Below, in pieces: positions 30,115-31,565 of a stretch of 31,565 bases of DNA. The DNA is from a virus, in IMG/VR virus record IMGVR_UViG_3300009507_000075, positions 1 through 31,565 of that record; one strand, given 5' to 3'. The notes beneath the pieces were generated by a model. It was not told the DNA's origin, ran no database searches, and saw nothing but the letters and a program-made list of their open reading frames with translations. How positions within the stretch are numbered: position 1 is the first letter of the stretch; each line of letters opens with the position of its first letter. Both the position numbers and the translations under genes were made by a program.

Positions 30115-30805
30115 TCCAGTAGTTCCTTGTCGCACCTGTATCAAAATCAAATCCCCAATAGTCTATGTCTTTCTTATACCAATCAGCGATTATTTGTATT
30201 GTCTTATCATTGTATATATCTCTGTAAGAAGTACCGTATCCAGTCTTGCCTTTATCATTAGGCACACGAGTAATGTTACGAGGGTTTGGGTCAGTCAGTA
30301 GACCGAAGTAAAGTTTCACATCTTCGTTGTAGTTCTCAAACCGTAGGATGTGACACCGATTGTTTCCTTCTTCGTCACACACGTGTTCGTATGCATTATA
30401 CCAACCACGTATTGCACGGTGCCACATATATTCAACACCACCCCACTTGTGACGTTCCTCTAGGAATGCCTCAAAGGATGAAGTGTCTGCATAGTTTTCT
30501 GGTTGAGTTCCTTCGTATTCCATTACCTTCTTTGCGAACATATAACGAGAACACACTCTGTCCCAAGGATTACGAACGATTGCGACTGCTTGGTGTGTTT
30601 CTTTTAAGTCTTGTTTCCAGTCTCTCCAACGTGCATGTTCGTACCCTGCATGGTCTTTGGTGTCATGCATCTTCTGTGTAACACCCTGCACATATGATGC
30701 ATTCTTTAAGTTGTTTGGGTGTCCCAGTAAAACCTTACGTCTAATCTGGTCATTCTTTCTTATTGTCATCCCACCATTTTTAGGGATGTGTATGAACATC
30801 TTCAT
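30107..30805 (-). CDS. PAPS-dependent sulfotransferase-like protein
   Basis: The protein has 232 residues from ATG 30805, which overlaps the upstream stop as ATGA. HIPKNGGMTI (6-15) matches the 5'-phosphosulfate loop, and IVRNPWDRVCSRYMF (about 76-90) matches the 3'-phosphate site of the sulfotransferase 2 family. The last third carries CHILRFENYNEDVK. It should transfer sulfate from PAPS to a sugar or other acceptor. Finding it among glycosyltransferases points to sulfation of a carbohydrate. PAPS would have to come from the host. Confidence 0.87.
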   Translation of the reverse strand: MKMFIHIPKNGGMTIRKNDQIRRKVLLGHPNNLKNASYVQGVTQKMHDTKDHAGYEHARWRDWKQDLKETHQAVAIVRNPWDRVCSRYMFAKKVMEYEGTQPENYADTSSFEAFLEERHKWGGVEYMWHRAIRGWYNAYEHVCDEEGNNRCHILRFENYNEDVKLYFGLLTDPNPRNITRVPNDKGKTGYGTSYRDIYNDKTIQIIADWYKKDIDYWGFDFDTGATRNYWNA

Positions 30806-31338
30806 TCTCTTTCCCACTTGACATAGTATCTGTTCTTGTCGGGCATGAACTCTGTTACTTCATATCCGAATCGTTTTGCTAACAAAAGATGGTGTTCTAA
30901 TCTCCAATGGAAGAACGGAACATCCTTTACTTTTGTATTACCGTGGTCACGGTGTGCGGGATTACATCTCCAATAGATGCGAGACTTCTGTTTGAGTGCG
31001 TTGACCATTCCCTCGGTCTGGTCTCGTATTGTATCATAGTTGCCAAAGTTAATACTACCCAATGCAAACGCAACATCATACTTCTTTTCAGATTCAAAGT
31101 ATTCAATCGGTACTTGTTCGTCAGACCCTATGTCTGTAATATCAATTCCATGCAAGTCGGCAATATGACGCTTAAAAGGATTGAGACCACAACCAACATC
31201 CAGAACTGATTCCCCTTCTCCAATTTCTTCAATTAATCTAAATCCTGTCCAGTAATATCCATCTAACCCCGCAGTGCGGGACATCGGCCAATCATATGTA
31301 AAGTAGTCTTTCAACCATTTTCTTGTGTGGGCATCCAT
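30802..31338 (-). CDS. Small SAM-dependent methyltransferase-like protein
   Basis: This 178-residue protein has SAM motif I SVLDVGCGLNPFKRHIADLH at about 44-63 and the strand KYDVAFALGSINFG, which stands in the motif IV position. TGFRLIEEIG precedes motif I. The C-terminal part contains WRLEHHLLLAKRFGYEV, a normal end for class I methyltransferases. The substrate is unknown; a sugar is likely from context. Its ATG lies 28 bases inside the previous gene. Confidence 0.8.
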   Translation of the reverse strand: MDAHTRKWLKDYFTYDWPMSRTAGLDGYYWTGFRLIEEIGEGESVLDVGCGLNPFKRHIADLHGIDITDIGSDEQVPIEYFESEKKYDVAFALGSINFGNYDTIRDQTEGMVNALKQKSRIYWRCNPAHRDHGNTKVKDVPFFHWRLEHHLLLAKRFGYEVTEFMPDKNRYYVKWERE

Positions 31339-31565
31339 ATATAATAATCTCGTTTGCCATCGTTGTGTTTCTCAAGTCCATGTTTCTCAATGAACTCCAT
31401 GCTAAATTTATTCTGTAGAGCAATCTGTGATTTCATAACCTTGTCATTCTTATAGTGTCTGTAGTCAGGGTAGGTAATGTCCCATCCACCTGCTTCTTTC
31501 CACCAGTCAAAACAATCATCATCGGGTCTTATCACTATATGTATAGGGCATTTATACTGAGTCAG
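31311..31565 (-). CDS. C-terminal part of an unknown protein (cut by window edge)
   Basis: The frame is open from the right edge to the stop at 31311, giving at least 84 residues. A GTG at 31535 could start a 74-residue protein. However, the codons before it (LTQYKCPIHI) read as plausible protein and no ribosome binding site is seen there, so the gene probably begins beyond the window. Visible motifs are VIRPDDDCFDWWKEAGGWDI and a charged C-terminus (FIEKHGLEKHNDGKRDYYIW). No family is recognised. A near-late-promoter TATAAATG sits at 31548-31555 on this strand. Confidence 0.6.
   Translation of the reverse strand: MTQYKCPIHIVIRPDDDCFDWWKEAGGWDITYPDYRHYKNDKVMKSQIALQNKFSMEFIEKHGLEKHNDGKRDYYIWMPTQENG

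Noticed and set aside
1-31565. tRNA genes, CRISPR arrays, insertion sequences, attachment sites and direct-repeat arrays
   Set aside because: None was visible by eye on either strand. Coding density is near complete and the gaps are explained by promoters and terminators.

Overview
The window is a segment of a T4-like contractile-tailed phage genome (myovirus morphology), most like the T4-related phages of marine bacteria. The evidence is a nearly complete T4-type baseplate, hub and tail gene set (homologues of gp48, gp53, gp27, gp5, gp25, gp6, gp4 and gp26), a gp32 single-stranded DNA binding protein, a gp33-like late-transcription coactivator, and perfect copies of the T4-type late promoter TATAAATA. 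The DNA is AT-rich. Genes are packed with 1, 4 or 8 base overlaps. I found no tRNA, rRNA, CRISPR array, insertion sequence or integrase. The host cannot be read from this segment.

Region 1 (1-11745, minus strand) is a late baseplate operon, read from right to left: gp48 tube cap, gp53 wedge, gp27-like hub, an OB-fold hub protein with a lysozyme-like tail domain, a large protein ending in an amidase domain, a beta-helix needle, an unknown protein, gp25, gp6, another structural protein, and the start of a further structural gene. The functions held by the single T4 gp5 protein (OB fold, cell-wall hydrolase, needle) are spread over three genes. Late promoters lie at 11738-11745, 3500-3507 and 193-200.

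Region 2 (11710-16174, plus strand) is a late operon: gp4 head-completion nuclease, a conserved unknown protein, a tail-tube-fold protein, a gp26-type chaperone and a probable tape measure protein. The gp26 gene ends in a run of eight T with the stop codon directly after it. The -1 frame then stays open for 65 codons, which strongly suggests a programmed frameshift like that of lambda G/GT.

Region 3 (16171-20390, minus strand) is a non-structural cluster of about eleven small genes ending in gp33 and gp32. It has four sigma70-like promoters and closes with a UUCG-loop terminator. Region 4 (20410-23190, plus strand) is a late-promoter operon with an 88-residue conserved protein, two tandem divergent paralogues of unknown function, a 49-residue membrane peptide and a P-loop kinase-like protein.

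Region 5 (23170-31565, minus strand) is a long tightly coupled operon that enters from beyond the right edge. It encodes two methyltransferases, a sulfotransferase, a fused HAD phosphatase-nucleotidyltransferase, at least four glycosyltransferases of recognised type plus two glycosyltransferase-like proteins, a staphylococcal-nuclease-like enzyme and a GroES/gp31-like co-chaperonin. Together these look like a phage-borne glycan synthesis and decoration pathway. Its target (virion, host surface or DNA) is unknown, and this is the most likely place for an undescribed system.
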